Notes: generated by a model not told the origin, from the sequence alone. 64,000 nt of DNA from Anolis sagrei (GCF_037176765.1 NC_090022.1:73223209-73287208); one strand, 5' to 3'; shown: positions 1 to 10,425, counted from the stretch's first letter. Numbers and translations are program-made.

Positions 1-59
1 AGTAACAAAATGTGGTGAAATGTAGGTTAGAGACCATGGGACTGCTAGATGGATGCGTA

Positions 60-1300
60 GTTGGTTGACAGTTTGAATCTAAAGAGTGCTCATCAGTGCT
101 TCCTGGTCATCCTTAAGAAAGTGACTCTGGATTCTGGCTTGGGACCATTAATTATTATAATGGACTTATATCAAGGAATAGAGGGTGCACTAACAAATTT
201 GCAAGGGACACAAGACTTACAAGGTATTACAATAGTCTCTGAGTCAAAAATGACCTGACTGGATTGGAGAATATGACCAAAATTAACAAAATGAATGTCA
301 ACAGGAAGAAATGCAAGGTTTATCCAAGCAAAATATTCACATGCACAATTATAGGATGAGTGGTTGGGTGGTGCCTGGCTTGATAGCAGTACACGTAAAA
401 GAGGTTTAGGGGTCTCAATAGACTACAAGTTAAATATAAGTCAACACTATGATGACATAGTAAAAAAACAAGCAAAGCCAATGAGATTCTATACTATATG
501 ATGATGATGATGATTTATATCCCACTTTTGGAACATTGAAATACAATTTAAAACATACAAATATACAAATATCATCAGAACTCATTTCCAGATTGTGAGG
601 AAAAGCAGAAAAAGATCCCTCTTATCTGCTTCAATCATATCTCCCCTAGAGTTGTGCATTCAGTTCTTGATACCATAATTTAAGGAGGTTGTGGACATGT
701 TGCAAAATGTCTAGAGAGTGATCAGGCTGACAAAGTGCCTAGAAGCCAACTTCTATGGCAAATTGTTAAGGGAGGCCCCTTTCACACAGCTGAATAAAAT
801 CCCACATTATCTGCTTTGAAATGAAATATATGGCGGCGTGGACTCAGATAACTCAGTTCCAAGCAGATGTTGTGAGATTTTCTGTCTTGATATTCTGGGT
901 TATATGACTGTGTGGAAGAGCCCGGAGTCAAGTATGCTTCCCTGGAGAAGAAAATATTGAGACGACATGTGACAGTCAGCTTGAAATATCTGATGGGCTG
1001 TTTTGGAGAAAACAGACCAAGTTTGTTTTCTGCTGCCCCAGAGGATAGGATCCAAATCAATAGATTGTAATTAGCAGAAAAGAGATCTGCATGAAACATT
1101 AGGAAAGGAAAAGCTGCTCAACAGTGGAACAAACTACACTGGATAGAGGAGGTCACATTCTCTTTGAAGACGTTTAAACAAGGATTGGGCACATGGAGAT
1201 CAAAAATACTTCACATTTCTTATGGATTTCCTGCACTGCCAACAGTGGAATAGATTATTCATAAGATCCTTCCAACTTGGCAGTTCTTTGTTGTGGTATT
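60..1300 (+). mobile_element. Old CR1 LINE copy, 3' reverse-transcriptase part, interrupted
   Basis: Decayed CR1 pol on plus. Readable blocks include MNVNRKKCKV near 290, GLGVSIDYKLNISQHYDD near 400, and a following block from about 650. The CR1 end is near 1290. It is broken by frameshifts and stops, interrupted at about 493-640 by an L2-like tail and at 775-923 by a palindromic miniature element. Divergence suggests it is much older than the copy at 7162-8765. Confidence 0.65.
775..923. mobile_element. Palindromic miniature element nested in CR1
   Basis: Begins GCCCCTTTCACACAGCTG and ends CTGTGTGGAAGAGCCC, which pair as terminal inverted repeats. The inside is also largely self-complementary. 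Related copies lie at 19553-19702, 26199-26292 and 28050-28190. It is a non-autonomous DNA transposon family of squamates; superfamily is uncertain, hAT-like at best. Confidence 0.65.
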
Positions 1301-1399
1301 TTGTTAAGTCATTTCCAAACCCTGGTGACCCTAAGATAGGTAGGGGCAAACCCAGGCCTGGGGGCTGGATGTGGCCCCTTGGGCTCTTTTCACAGGCCC

Positions 1400-1772
1400 T
1401 CCTCTGTCTCACCATCCTATTCTTCCTTCTCTCCCTCCCTCCCTTCCTTACCTCCCTCTGTCTCCCTCCCTCTTCCCTTCCACCCTTTCGTCCTTCCTTC
1501 CCTCTTTCCTTCCTCCTTCCCTCTCTCCCTCCTTCCCTTTTGTCTTTCTTTTCTTCTCTCTTTCTTCCCTCCTTCCCTCTCTCCCTCCTTCCCTTTTGTC
1601 TTTCCTTCTTTTTCTCTTTCCTTCCTCCTTCCCTCTCTCCCCCTTTTCCTTCCTTCCTTCCTTCCTTCCTTCCTTCCCTTTTGTCTTTCTTTCCTTCTCT
1701 CTTCCCTCCCTCCCTCCCTTCCATAAATCCCCCCTTCCTTCCTTCTCTTTTTCCTTCCTCCTTGGGTATGTT
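1400..1772. repeat. Long polypyrimidine (CCTT/CCCT)n tract
   Basis: About 370 bases almost wholly C and T on plus, with higher-order copies of a TTTTGTCTTTC-containing unit of roughly 50-80 bases. It sits within or beside CR1 sequence. All three frames are open on both strands only because of composition; no gene is implied. Confidence 0.9.
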
Positions 1773-1779
1773 TAGCTGG

Positions 1780-2105
1780 GAAAAGGGATGGTTGAGAGGA
1801 AACATGAAAACCATGTTTCCAGATTTCATTGAAGAGGAGGGGGAAAACTGACTTTCTGCTTCTCTAGAGAGCAGGGTACAAGGGAGCAATGGGTTCGAAT
1901 GCAAGGAAAGAGATTTGACTGAAAAGATTAGGAAGAAGTTCCTGGAGAGTGCCATAGGCTGCCTGGGAGTGCGGTGGCGTCTCCTTCTCTGGACGCTTTT
2001 ACACAGAGGCTGTCTATTGAGAGTGCTTTGACTGTAGCTTCCTGCATGACAGGGGGTTGGGCTGGATGGCCCTTGGGAGTCTCTTCCAGCTCTAGGATTC
2101 TATAT
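1780..2105 (+). mobile_element. CR1 LINE 3' end
   Basis: Shows the typical CR1 tail on plus: the block with GGATGGCCCTTGGGAGTC and TTCCAGCTCTAGGATTC near 2070-2103. It may be the same insertion as the 60-1300 copy or a second one, separated by the polypyrimidine tract. Confidence 0.7.
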
Positions 2106-2221
2106 CAGGAGCAGGCAATATGGGGTTTCATGGATACACTATTTCTCTCCTGTCCACCATCTCATCCTGACCAATGCTAACTTTTTTGGGATCCAAACGT
2201 TTCCTGTCTTTCCTTCATTTT

Positions 2222-2545
2222 CTCCTGACCTTTAGGAAACAAGTGAAGTCTTGGTTGTGGAACAAGGCATTTGCAGAGTGATGGGCTAAGGTATTGACCA
2301 CAATGTGCGGACTAAGTTGGACGTTGTTTTTATCCTGGAGAATGTTTTATTATGCTTTTTATCTCATATGTATTTTTGACTTATTGTTTATATATGATGT
2401 TTTTAAGGTTTGTTTGTGAGCATTGAATACTTGCTGCTTGCTGGTCTGAGTCCCTCTACAGAGGTAGAGAAGATCGGGATATAAATGTTTTAAATAAATA
2501 TATACTTTATTTAAATAGAAAAGTTTTAAATAAATAAATAATTTC
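2222..2545 (+). mobile_element. L2-type LINE 3' end
   Basis: Carries the end of an L2-like reverse transcriptase (FRKQVKSWLWNKAFAE-like, near 2230), a T-rich 3'UTR, and the AAATAAATAAATA tail. Ends in short A-rich repeats, as expected of this family. Confidence 0.55.
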
Positions 2546-2872
2546 TACCTCTGAAGAGAAAAGGAAGGGGGGAGGAAGGCCAGGGAGGGGACTTGGGGAG
2601 AAACCCCTTCCTCCTTGCCCGCCTGCCCTACTCTAGCATTGCGGGCCCCCAAGTCAGAAAGTTTTCCCATGCTTGCCCTAAGACAACCATGTCATAGGGT
2701 TTCCTTGGCAAGATTGGGTTACAAATGCCATTTCCTAATTGGTTCTATCATAAAAAACACGGAAAAGGTGGATTAAAATGCAAAAAACAAAAACACCCCC
2801 CCCCCCAAAAAAAAACAAAAACCAGAACCCGTTTTGCTATAGTTTTTTTTTTTTTTTAAGAATATCTCATAG

Positions 2873-3010
2873 AGCAGTGTTTGTCAACCTGTGGGTCCCT
2901 AAGTGTCTTGGCCTACAACTCTCAGAAATCCCAGCCAGCTTACCAGCTGTTAGCATTTCTGGGCGTTGAAGGCCAAAACATCTGGGGACCCACAGGCTAA
3001 GAACCACTGG
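2873..3010. mobile_element. hAT-like miniature inverted-repeat element
   Basis: Starts CAGTGTTTGTCAACCTGTGG and ends with its approximate reverse complement (CACAGGCTAAGAACCACTGG). A related copy lies at 5623-5761. Between 3010 and 3349 I see only a poly-C run and unclassified sequence. Confidence 0.7.
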
Positions 3011-3349
3011 GAAAGAGTTTCAACCAATTCAACCTAGCTGGTAATAGCCACAAAAATGACGAATCTGGGATATAACAACTACTTTCAAAGTAAGTAGAGC
3101 ACAATTAAACAAGGAAATTAACACTTTCAAATTGAGAGCTGCCCCCCCCCCCCCAAATTTTGTTACATAGTGTAATAACCATAACCCATGTGAATCCCCA
3201 CAAGGCTGGGCCAAGGTCTTCTTGGCCCTGGGGACGACAAAGGCATTGTTTGCTAACCCAAACAGGTCACCAAGATTTTGAACAACACAAAAGGGCGGGC
3301 ATTATTTGTGGCTGCATTAAGTTTGGGACCCTTTTGAGCCGGGCTCAAG

Positions 3350-3495
3350 GGCAGGCATGGGCAAACTTCGGCCCTCCCTCCGGGTGTTTTGGACTTCAAC
3401 TCCCACCATTCCTAACAGCCGGTAGGCTGTTAGGAATGGTGGGAGTTGAAGTCCAAAACACCCGGAGGGAGGGCCGAAGTTTGCCCATGCCTGCC
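3350..3495. repeat. Perfect 146-bp palindrome (71-bp arms, 4-bp centre)
   Basis: Arms 3350-3420 and 3425-3495 are exact reverse complements around GGTA. The outer ends read GGCAGGCATGGGCAAACTTC. The family (TTGGACTTCAACTCCCACCA core) recurs in diverged form at 29244-29386, so this is a miniature inverted-repeat element. Complete identity of the arms means recent insertion or repeated arm conversion. Confidence 0.9.
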
Positions 3496-3550
3496 ATGCT
3501 ACGGAGTGCTGGGATGTGTAGTTTGTGGAGAGGCCTGCGGAGCGGCTCAC

Positions 3551-3771
3551 CCGTGAACAGGGGGTGGTACTGGATCTCGCCACCGCCGCCCACGAAGCCT
3601 GCTCCCAGCCAGGCAGACGACACGGAAGGGAAGCAGCCCAGCGCCTGGTACACGGCGGCCAACGGCGCCTGGGGAGGAAAAGGGCTGCCTTGGAAGCCTT
3701 GCGAGGGGCGCAGCAAGTGGCTCTCCCCGCCTCGCCCCGGTTCTCCCTCCGCTTCCTCGCTTTTGCCAGCC

Positions 3772-3773
<2 letters not shown>
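3551..3773 (-). CDS. Candidate first coding exon in a CpG-rich block, unidentified
   Basis: A GC-rich block (about 3500-3915) stands out from AT-rich surroundings. On the minus strand an ATG at 3773 directly follows a (CT)n tract and opens 74 codons (MAGKSEEAEGEPGRGG...). They end at a good donor, GTGAGC, at 3550, after ...GGGGEIQYHPLFTG. The middle has a hydrophobic glycine-rich stretch. I do not recognise the product and found no partner exon in the remaining 3.5 kb. If real, the rest of the gene runs off the left edge. It could equally be an untranslated CpG island or a diverged repeat. Confidence 0.25.

Positions 3774-3812
<39 letters not shown>
3774..3812. repeat. (GA)n microsatellite
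   Basis: About 19 uninterrupted GA units, immediately upstream of the candidate minus-strand ATG at 3773. GA/CT tracts of this kind are common in promoter and 5'UTR positions. Confidence 0.9.
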
Positions 3813-3815
<3 letters not shown>

Positions 3816-3922
3816 GGGAGGAGGCTCCGCTTCCAGAAAAAGGCCTGGGCGGGGAGCCCGAGGGAAGGAGTGGCGGAAGGCCAACGCTTTCCTGCCTGCT
3901 GTGGGGCTTCCCTCTTCTGGCT

Positions 3923-4510
3923 TCATAGAATCCTAGAGTTGGAAGAGACCTCATGGGTCATCCAGTCCAACCCCCTGCCAAGAAGCAGGAAAATTGCATT
4001 CAAAGCACCCCCGACAGATAGCCATCCAGCCTCTGTTTAAAAGCTTCCAAAGAAGGAGCCCCCACCACACTCCGGGGCAGAGAGTTCCACTGCTGAACGG
4101 CTCTCACAGTCAGGAAGTTCTTCCTCATGTTCAGGTGGAATCTCCTCTCTTGTAGTTTGAAGCCATTGTTCCGCGTCCTAGTCTCCGGAGAAGCAGAAAA
4201 CAAGCTTGCTCCCTCCTCCCTGTGGCTTCCTCTCACATATTTATACATGGCTATCATGTCTCCTCTCAGCCTTCTCTTCTTCAGGATAAACGCGCCCAGC
4301 TCTTGAATCCGCTCCTCATAGGGCTTGTTCTCCAGACCCTTGATCATTTTAGTCGCCCTCCTCAGGACACATTCCAACTTGTCAACATCTCCCTACAATT
4401 GCGGTGCCCAGAACTGGACACAATATCCCAGGTGTGGACTAACCAAGGCAGAATAGAGGCGTAGCATGACTTCCCTGGATCTAGACTCCTATTGATGCAG
4501 GCCAAATTCC
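3923..4510 (-). mobile_element. CR1 LINE 3' fragment
   Basis: Minus-strand CR1 C terminus: VLRRATKMIKGLENKPYEER and FNLRRSVVGAPSLEAF-like residues are readable over 4000-4377. It ends at the family tail CATAGAATCCTAGAGTTGG (3923-3941 on plus). It is 5'-truncated near 4510 and similar to the copy at 7162-8765. Confidence 0.85.
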
Positions 4511-4535
4511 CTCCTGGGCCATGCCCTAGCCAGGG

Positions 4536-5242
4536 CAGAGTTTCTCAACCTGGGGGTCACGAAGGGGTGTCAGAGGGGTCCATCAGAAAATACAGTATTT
4601 TTTTGGCCATCAGGTTCCGTGTAGGAAGTTTGGCTCAATTCTATCATTGGTGGGGTTCAGAATGCTCCTTGATTGTAGGTGAACTATAAATCCCAGCAGC
4701 TACAACTCCCAAATGTCAAGGTCTATTTTCCCCAAACTCCACCAGTGTTCACATTTGGGCATATTGAGGATTCGTACCAAGTTTGGTCCAGATCCATCAT
4801 TGTTTGAGTCCACAGTGCTCTCTGGGTGTAGGTGAACTACAGCTCCCAAACTCAAGGTCAATGTCCACCAAACCCTTCCAGTATTTTCTGTTGCTCATGG
4901 GACTTCTGTGTGTCAATTTTGGTTCAATTCCATCACTGGTGGAGTCCAGAATACTCTTTGATTGTAGGTGAACCATAAATCCCAGCAACTACAACTCCCA
5001 AATGACAAAATCAATCCCCCCAACCCCGCCAGTATTCAAATTTGGGTGTATCGGGTATTTGTGCAAAATTTGGTACAGTGAATGAAAATATATTCTGCAT
5101 ATCAGATATTACCTTACGGTTCATAACAGTAGCAAAATCACACTTATGAAGTAGCAATGAAAATAATATTATGGTTGGTGGTCGCCACAACATGAGGAAC
5201 TGTATTAAGGCATCGAGGCATTAGGAAGGTTGAGAAATACTG
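4536..5242. mobile_element. hAT-Charlie-type non-autonomous transposon with internal tandem units
   Basis: Ends are inverted repeats: CAGAGTTTCTCAACCTGGGG at the left and AAGGTTGAGAAATACTG at the right. The last 170 bases (ATATCTGATATGCAG-like region, GGTTCATAACAGTAGC) resemble the URR1/OposCharlie group of hAT elements. The middle (4621-5075) holds three diverged tandem units of about 130-170 bases that share TAGGTGAACTATAAATCCCA. Flanking 8-mers AGCCAGGG and CCCTAGGG match at five of eight positions. No transposase remains. Confidence 0.75.
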
Positions 5243-5622
5243 CCCTAGGGCATTCTGCTTCCTCCCATGTTCTAGGACAGCCTTGTAGGATTCCAGCCCG
5301 ACCCTTCTTGCGCACCCTACCTGGGCTCAATACCCTGGGATCCCAGGAGTTGGCCTTCAGGGAGGCACCCTCACCGTAGGAGGGGTATTTCAGCTCTCAC
5401 CGCTCAGTGTGCAACTAGCAACATTGCTTCCTAACTTGTCATATACATATACCACTGACATGAAATCTTTTGTGCCACACTACACAATTGTGTTCCAATT
5501 GTTCTGTTTTAATTGACATGGCAACATCTTATTTGCAGTTTTAGGGGGGCAATTAGAATTCTCAGAACTACTCTCATTTAAGAGAGAAAAACAGAATATA
5601 ATAACAATAATAATTGCCCTAG

Positions 5623-5761
5623 AGCAGTGTTTCTCAACCTGTGGGTCCCCAGATGTTTTGGCCTTCAACTACCAGGAATCCTAACAGCTGGGAAACTGGT
5701 TGGGATTTCTGGGCATTGTAGGTCAAAACATCTGGGGACCCACAGGTTGAGAACCACTGCC
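5623..5761. mobile_element. hAT-like miniature inverted-repeat element
   Basis: CAGTGTTTCTCAACCTGTGG on the left pairs with CCACAGGTTGAGAACCACTG on the right. The core CCCCAGATGTTTTGGCCTTC is also repeated in inverse. Same family as 2873-3010, better preserved. Confidence 0.75.
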
Positions 5762-5933
5762 CTAGTGCTTCCGGCCAATCTCTCCCAGGATTAGTGGGCT
5801 CGTGGTATTATAACTATTGTGTGAAGGATTAGATTCTTCAGGTCATTTTTGTATATCACCCACGCACTGCCTGTCAAGATAGCAAAAAGGTTGAAGCTAG
5901 CCCATTATAAGTGCAAGAGGATATATGACAAAG

Positions 5934-6171
5934 GAGGAGGCAGAAGAAGCCTTGTGGCAGCAACTCCGTGTCCTTGTCATGATCCCTGGCATCTAGAAAT
6001 GACTAAGCTGCTAAGAGTCAGGATTTGCTTTTGCCAAGATTGTGCCCCAGCTCCAAGCAAGGGCACTGCTATCTATACAGCAGTATAAGACAAGCATTGG
6101 TTCACTTTCACAGAACTGAGAGAATAAATTGTGTAGGTAGGAACCTCATATGTGGCTTTGAGGCTTTCAGC
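5934..6171. repeat. Duplicated 240-bp unit, copy A
   Basis: Runs from GGAGGCAGAAGAAG to GAGGCTTTCAGC and recurs at 8946-9183 in the same orientation with about nine-tenths identity by eye. Copy A is followed directly by a (CG)n(CA)n run (6171-6199). I do not recognise the family. It contains AATAAA near its end and no reading frame of note. Confidence 0.75.
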
Positions 6172-6480
6172 GCGCGCGCGCGCGCACACACACACACGGC
6201 ATCACAAAATCCAACAATATTTTCAGCCGTTATCCAAACTATAGTTTCAGGCCAATATTCAGCAGAAGCAAGATAACTGGCAATAATAACTGATTAGGGA
6301 TTTATGGTAGATGTCTTAAAATGTGATAGGAGAGTAATCGGAACAGCAATTTCCAGTTTGAAGTTGAAAAAGTTGAAATTCCAAGTGGAAGGGGGCCTCC
6401 TGGAAGAAAAGCGCCTGCTGTAACACATGGAGGCATCATGGTCGACACAACTTTCTTTTCTGGAAGCCACCGTCACCACC

Positions 6481-7040
6481 ATGGGAGTAGACGTTCGTCA
6501 CAAGGTCCAGAGGGTTTGGCATAAGAAGCCCAAGAGCAAAGATATTACCTTCGCCTCCTGGTCAAGCTCTACAGATTACTTGCTCGACGAACCAATGCCA
6601 AGTTCAACAAGGTGATACTCAAGTATCTGTTCATGAACCACACCAAACAACCTCCACTGTTGGTGTCCCGCTTGATCCAGAAGATGAAGCTCCCAAGGTG
6701 GAAAAACAAAACCACTGTTATGGTGGGTACAATGACAGATGACGTCTGCATCCAGGAGATCCTCAAACTGAAGGCTTCCGCCCTTAGTGACAAAGGGTGC
6801 TCACACTCGAATCCTGAAATCTGGAGGCTACATCATGACTTTTGACCAGTTAGCTATGGCTGCCACTAAAGGCCAGGGGACAGTATTGCTTTCTGGGCCC
6901 AGGAAAGCCCTGAAATCTACCGGTATTTTGGCAAGGCTTCTGGCACGCTGCACAGGCATACTAAGCCATATGTCCGATCCAAGGGCTGTCAATTTGAATG
7001 GGCTCGAGGTTGCCGTGCCAGTCAAGGCTACAAAAACTAG
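6481..7040 (+). pseudogene. RPL18: RPL18 processed pseudogene
   Basis: Intronless copy of ribosomal protein L18. It starts [20 protein letters not shown] and continues [60 protein letters not shown], ending GYKN and stop at 7038-7040. Full-length relative to the family (188 residues). It is broken by a 1-base loss after codon 22 (near 6542) and at least one further frameshift near 6800, and the C-terminal part has substitutions. No poly(A) tail is clear. Retrocopy by LINE machinery is inferred; not functional. Confidence 0.9.
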
Positions 7041-7161
7041 ACTGGTTACAAAATATTTGGGAGCTCAGATGTATGGGATTAAAGTTACCATTCTGAATTT
7101 TTTTTCTCAAAAAGAATGAATATTGAAATTCCAAAGAGGAGGGTTTTCTAGGACCCAGAAG

Positions 7162-8765
7162 GAATCATAGAATCAAAGAGTTGGAAGAGACCTCATGGGC
7201 CATCCAGTCCAACCCCCTGCCAAGAAGCAGGAATATTGCATTCAAATCACCCCTGACAGATGGCCATCCAGCCTCTGTTTAAAAGCTTCCAAAGAAGGAG
7301 CCTCCACCACACTCTGGGACAGAGAGTTCCACTGCTGAACGGCTCTCACAGTCAGGAAGTTGTTCCTCATGTTCAGATGGAATCTCCTCTCTTGTAGTTT
7401 GAAGCCATTGTTCCACGTCCTAGTCTCCAGGGAAGCAGAAAACAAGCTTACTCCCTCCCCTCTGTGGCTTCCTCTCACATATTTATACATGGCTATCATA
7501 TCCCCTCTCAGCCTTCTCTTCTTCAGGCTAAACATGCCCAGCTCCTTTAGCCGCTCCTCATAGGGCTTGTTCTCCAGACCTTTTATCATTTTAGTCGCTC
7601 TCCTCTGGACACATTCCAGCTTGTCAATATCTCTCTTGAATTGTGGTGCCCAGAATTGGACACAATATTCCAGGTGTGGTCTAACCAAAGCAGAATAGAG
7701 GGGTAGCATGACTTCCCTAGATCTAGACACTATGCTCCTATTGATGCAGGCCAAAATCCCATTGGCTTTTTTTGCCGCCACATCACATTGTTGGCTCATG
7801 TTTAACTTGTTGTCCACGAGGACTCCAAGATCTTTTTCACACGTATTGCTCTTGAGCCAGGCATCCCCCGTTCTGTATCTTTGCATTTCATTTTTCCTGC
7901 CAAAGTGGAGTATCTTGCATTTGTCACTGTTGAACTTCATTTTGTTAATTTTGGCCCATCTCTCTAATCTGTCAAGATCGTTTTGAATCCTGCTCCTGTC
8001 CTCTGGACTATTGGCTATCCCTCCCAATTTGGTGTCGTCTGCAAACTTGATGATCTTGCCTTCTAACCCTTCATCTAAGTCATTAATAAAGATGTTGAAC
8101 AGGACCAGGCCCAGGACAGAACCCTGCGGCACTCCGCTCGTCACTTCTTTCCAGGATGAAGAGGAAGCATTTGTGAGCACCCTCTGGGTTCGTCCATTTA
8201 ACCAATTACAGATCCACCTCACCGTAGTTTTGCCTAGCCCACATTGGACTAGTTTCCTTGCCAGAAGGTCATGGGGGACCTTGTCGAAGGCCTTACTGAA
8301 ATCCAGGTATGCTACATCCACGGCATTCCCCGCATCTACCCAGCATGTAACTCTATCGAAAAAAGAGATCAGATTAGTCTGGCATGACTTGTTTTTGATA
8401 AATCCATGTTGACTATTAGCGATGACTGCATTTGTTTCTAAGTGTTTGCAGACAACTTCCTTAACAATCTTTTCCAGAATCTTGCCTGGTATCAACGTGA
8501 GGCTGACCGGACGGTAGTTGTTTGGGTCGTCCTTTTTTCCCTTCTTGAAGATTGGGACCACATTGGCCCTCCTCCAATCTGCTGGAACTTCTCCTGTTCT
8601 CCAAGAACTCTCAAAGATGGTTGCCAATGGTTCCGAAATGACTTCCGCTAGTTCCTTCAATACTCTTGGGTGCAGTTGATCTGGCCCTGGGGACTTGAAC
8701 TCATTTAGAGCGGCCAGGTATTCTTGTACGGCATGGAAAGGACCAGGAATTTGCTGCAATTCATT
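7162..8765 (-). mobile_element. CR1 LINE with an open reverse-transcriptase frame, 5'-truncated
   Basis: Minus-strand CR1 with one uninterrupted frame of 505 codons (8759-7242) covering the reverse transcriptase and C terminus. Motifs include PVSLTLIPGKILEK, VAYLDFSKAFDKVPH, VTSGVPQGSVLGLVLFNIF and the catalytic FADDTK box. The 3' tail CATAGAATCAAAGAGTTGG lies at 7165-7183. The endonuclease and 5' end are missing, so it is dead on arrival. The open frame makes it the youngest CR1 here. Confidence 0.92.
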
Positions 8766-8945
8766 AAGAATTTTGAAAGGTTTTCTGGAGCATTGCTGCT
8801 AAGATATCTGAGCTACAAAAGGCCAGGGAAGGTAACAGCAGGCCCCATGAGCCCCTCTTTGAGTATTTGGTACTTATCCATGCAATATTGGATATAATCC
8901 AGTTAACGGTAACTAAATTAAGGAAACTAACAAAAGGGTGCCCAG

Positions 8946-9183
8946 AAGGAGGCAGAAGAAGATGCATGACAGCAACCTCGTGTCCTTGTCATGATCCCTG
9001 GCATCTAGAAATGACTAAGCTGCTGAAAGTCTGGATTTGCTTTTGCCAAGAAAGTGCCCCAGCTCCAAATAAGGGCATTGCTATCTATATAGCAGTATAA
9101 GACAAGCATTGGTTCACTTTCACAGAAATGAGGAAATAAATTGTGTGGGTAGGAACCTCATGCATGGCTTTGAGGCTTTCAGC
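8946..9183. repeat. Duplicated 240-bp unit, copy B
   Basis: Second copy of the unit at 5934-6171, same strand, followed directly by an (AT)n run instead of (CG)n(CA)n. Flanking sequences differ, which favours a dispersed element over a tandem segmental duplication. Confidence 0.75.
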
Positions 9184-10236
9184 ATATATATTTTTAAAAG
9201 AAAAAAAACTGAAATGAATCTGAACTCCATAGTTAGAATAGACTTTCTTCTAAGCACGGTTGAATTAGTTTGATTTTCCTTTCTCCAAAGCTTATCGCCA
9301 TGATAAACAATAACTCACCTGCTCACAAAACTGGTTCTAAATACAAAGTCAAAGTTACTGTTTCCTCTCCTTTTGCCATCTACATAGACCTATTTTTCTT
9401 TAATTATGGAATTTGAAATGCTGATTGTTTGGAGTTCTGTACCTTTGCAAGACATGATTCTAGAACAATAGCTCCCAGATTTATACACACACTTTTCTTA
9501 TTGTTAACTATACCCTGTCAAAAATTATTTTTCAATGCACAAGTAAGATAAAAGCATGAATCCTTATTCCACTTTGAGAAGTAATAGCTATACATCTCAG
9601 TTTTATAAATATTCACATCAAAGTTAACTCCTACATTGAAATTTAGGAATTATTCTCAGTTTTGAATACAACACATAAGATTGCAGCTTTGATGGCAGTT
9701 AGGTGGCCTTTGAGATGTTGCTATCATGTAGCAGTGTAATATTTTTTTACCTGGGCACTTCCTTACATACTACTAGTTTGTGCTAGCTGTAGGCAGTATG
9801 AAGTCAGCCTATATCAGTCCATTCTTCATCAACTTTTCTCTATTTGAATGTTAAAAGTACACAAGAAAAGCTACATAAAATTCAGCCCCTAAACAAATAA
9901 ACAATTTCCCCAAAACCTGGGGTAGGGTGTGTGTGTGTTGAAGGACAAGTCAAAATTATGACTGATCTGCAAGCAGAAATCTTGTTTTGAGACAAGAGAC
10001 TCATATGTTTCCTTGTCCAGCAAAAAGGATGTATACAAAATCACTGATCAAACAAAAATAAAGTGACCAGGTCAAGATTTGGGTCTTGGTAATATCTATA
10101 TGTAGCTATAGACTAGAGGGTGGGAATATCAAATAATCTCAAATTGTCAGTTCAGCCTGCATTGCAAATCTACCTTTTTATTTAAAAAAAATGAAAAAAA
10201 TTGATGGCACTATTTTAGATAAAGTATTTTTGAACC
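9184..10236. other. Unclassified AT-rich sequence
   Basis: About 1 kb between the copy B unit and a Penelope-like fragment. No convincing exon, repeat family or RNA gene seen on either strand. A short (AT)n and a (TG)n run are present near 9183 and 9930. Confidence 0.5.
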
Positions 10237-10425
10237 GGGTTGCTGTGAGTTTTCTGGGCTGTATGGCTATGTTCCAGAAGCATTCTCTCCTGACATTTCA
10301 CCCACATCTATGGCAAGCATCCTCAGAGGTTGAGGGGTCTGCTGGAAACTAGGCACGTGAGGTGAACCCACTCTACAAGTGGACGATGCCGCTACCTTTT
10401 CTATGCCAAAAATATCTGATACTCT
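10237..10425 (-). mobile_element. Penelope-like element 3' tail fragment
   Basis: Contains GGGTTGCTGTGAGTTTTCTG and GGCAAGCATCCTCAGAGGTT, shared with the tails at 30201, 31440, 32300 and 32740. Only the tail survives. It lies just beyond the APEH poly(A) signal. Confidence 0.6.

Noticed and set aside
1200-1955. Several overlapping frames of 115-251 codons on both strands
   Set aside because: They are produced by the polypyrimidine tract; residues are only P/S/L/F or the complement R/E/G/K.
1-3500. MST1 expected next to APEH
   Set aside because: No kringle or protease-like exon was seen; the gene, if present, lies outside the window.
3160-3936. Plus-strand frame of 258 codons across the palindrome and GC block
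   Set aside because: It crosses the palindromic element and the (GA)n tract; the minus-strand exon reading is more coherent.
7360-8651. Plus-strand frames opposite the CR1
   Set aside because: Shadows of the minus-strand reverse-transcriptase frame.
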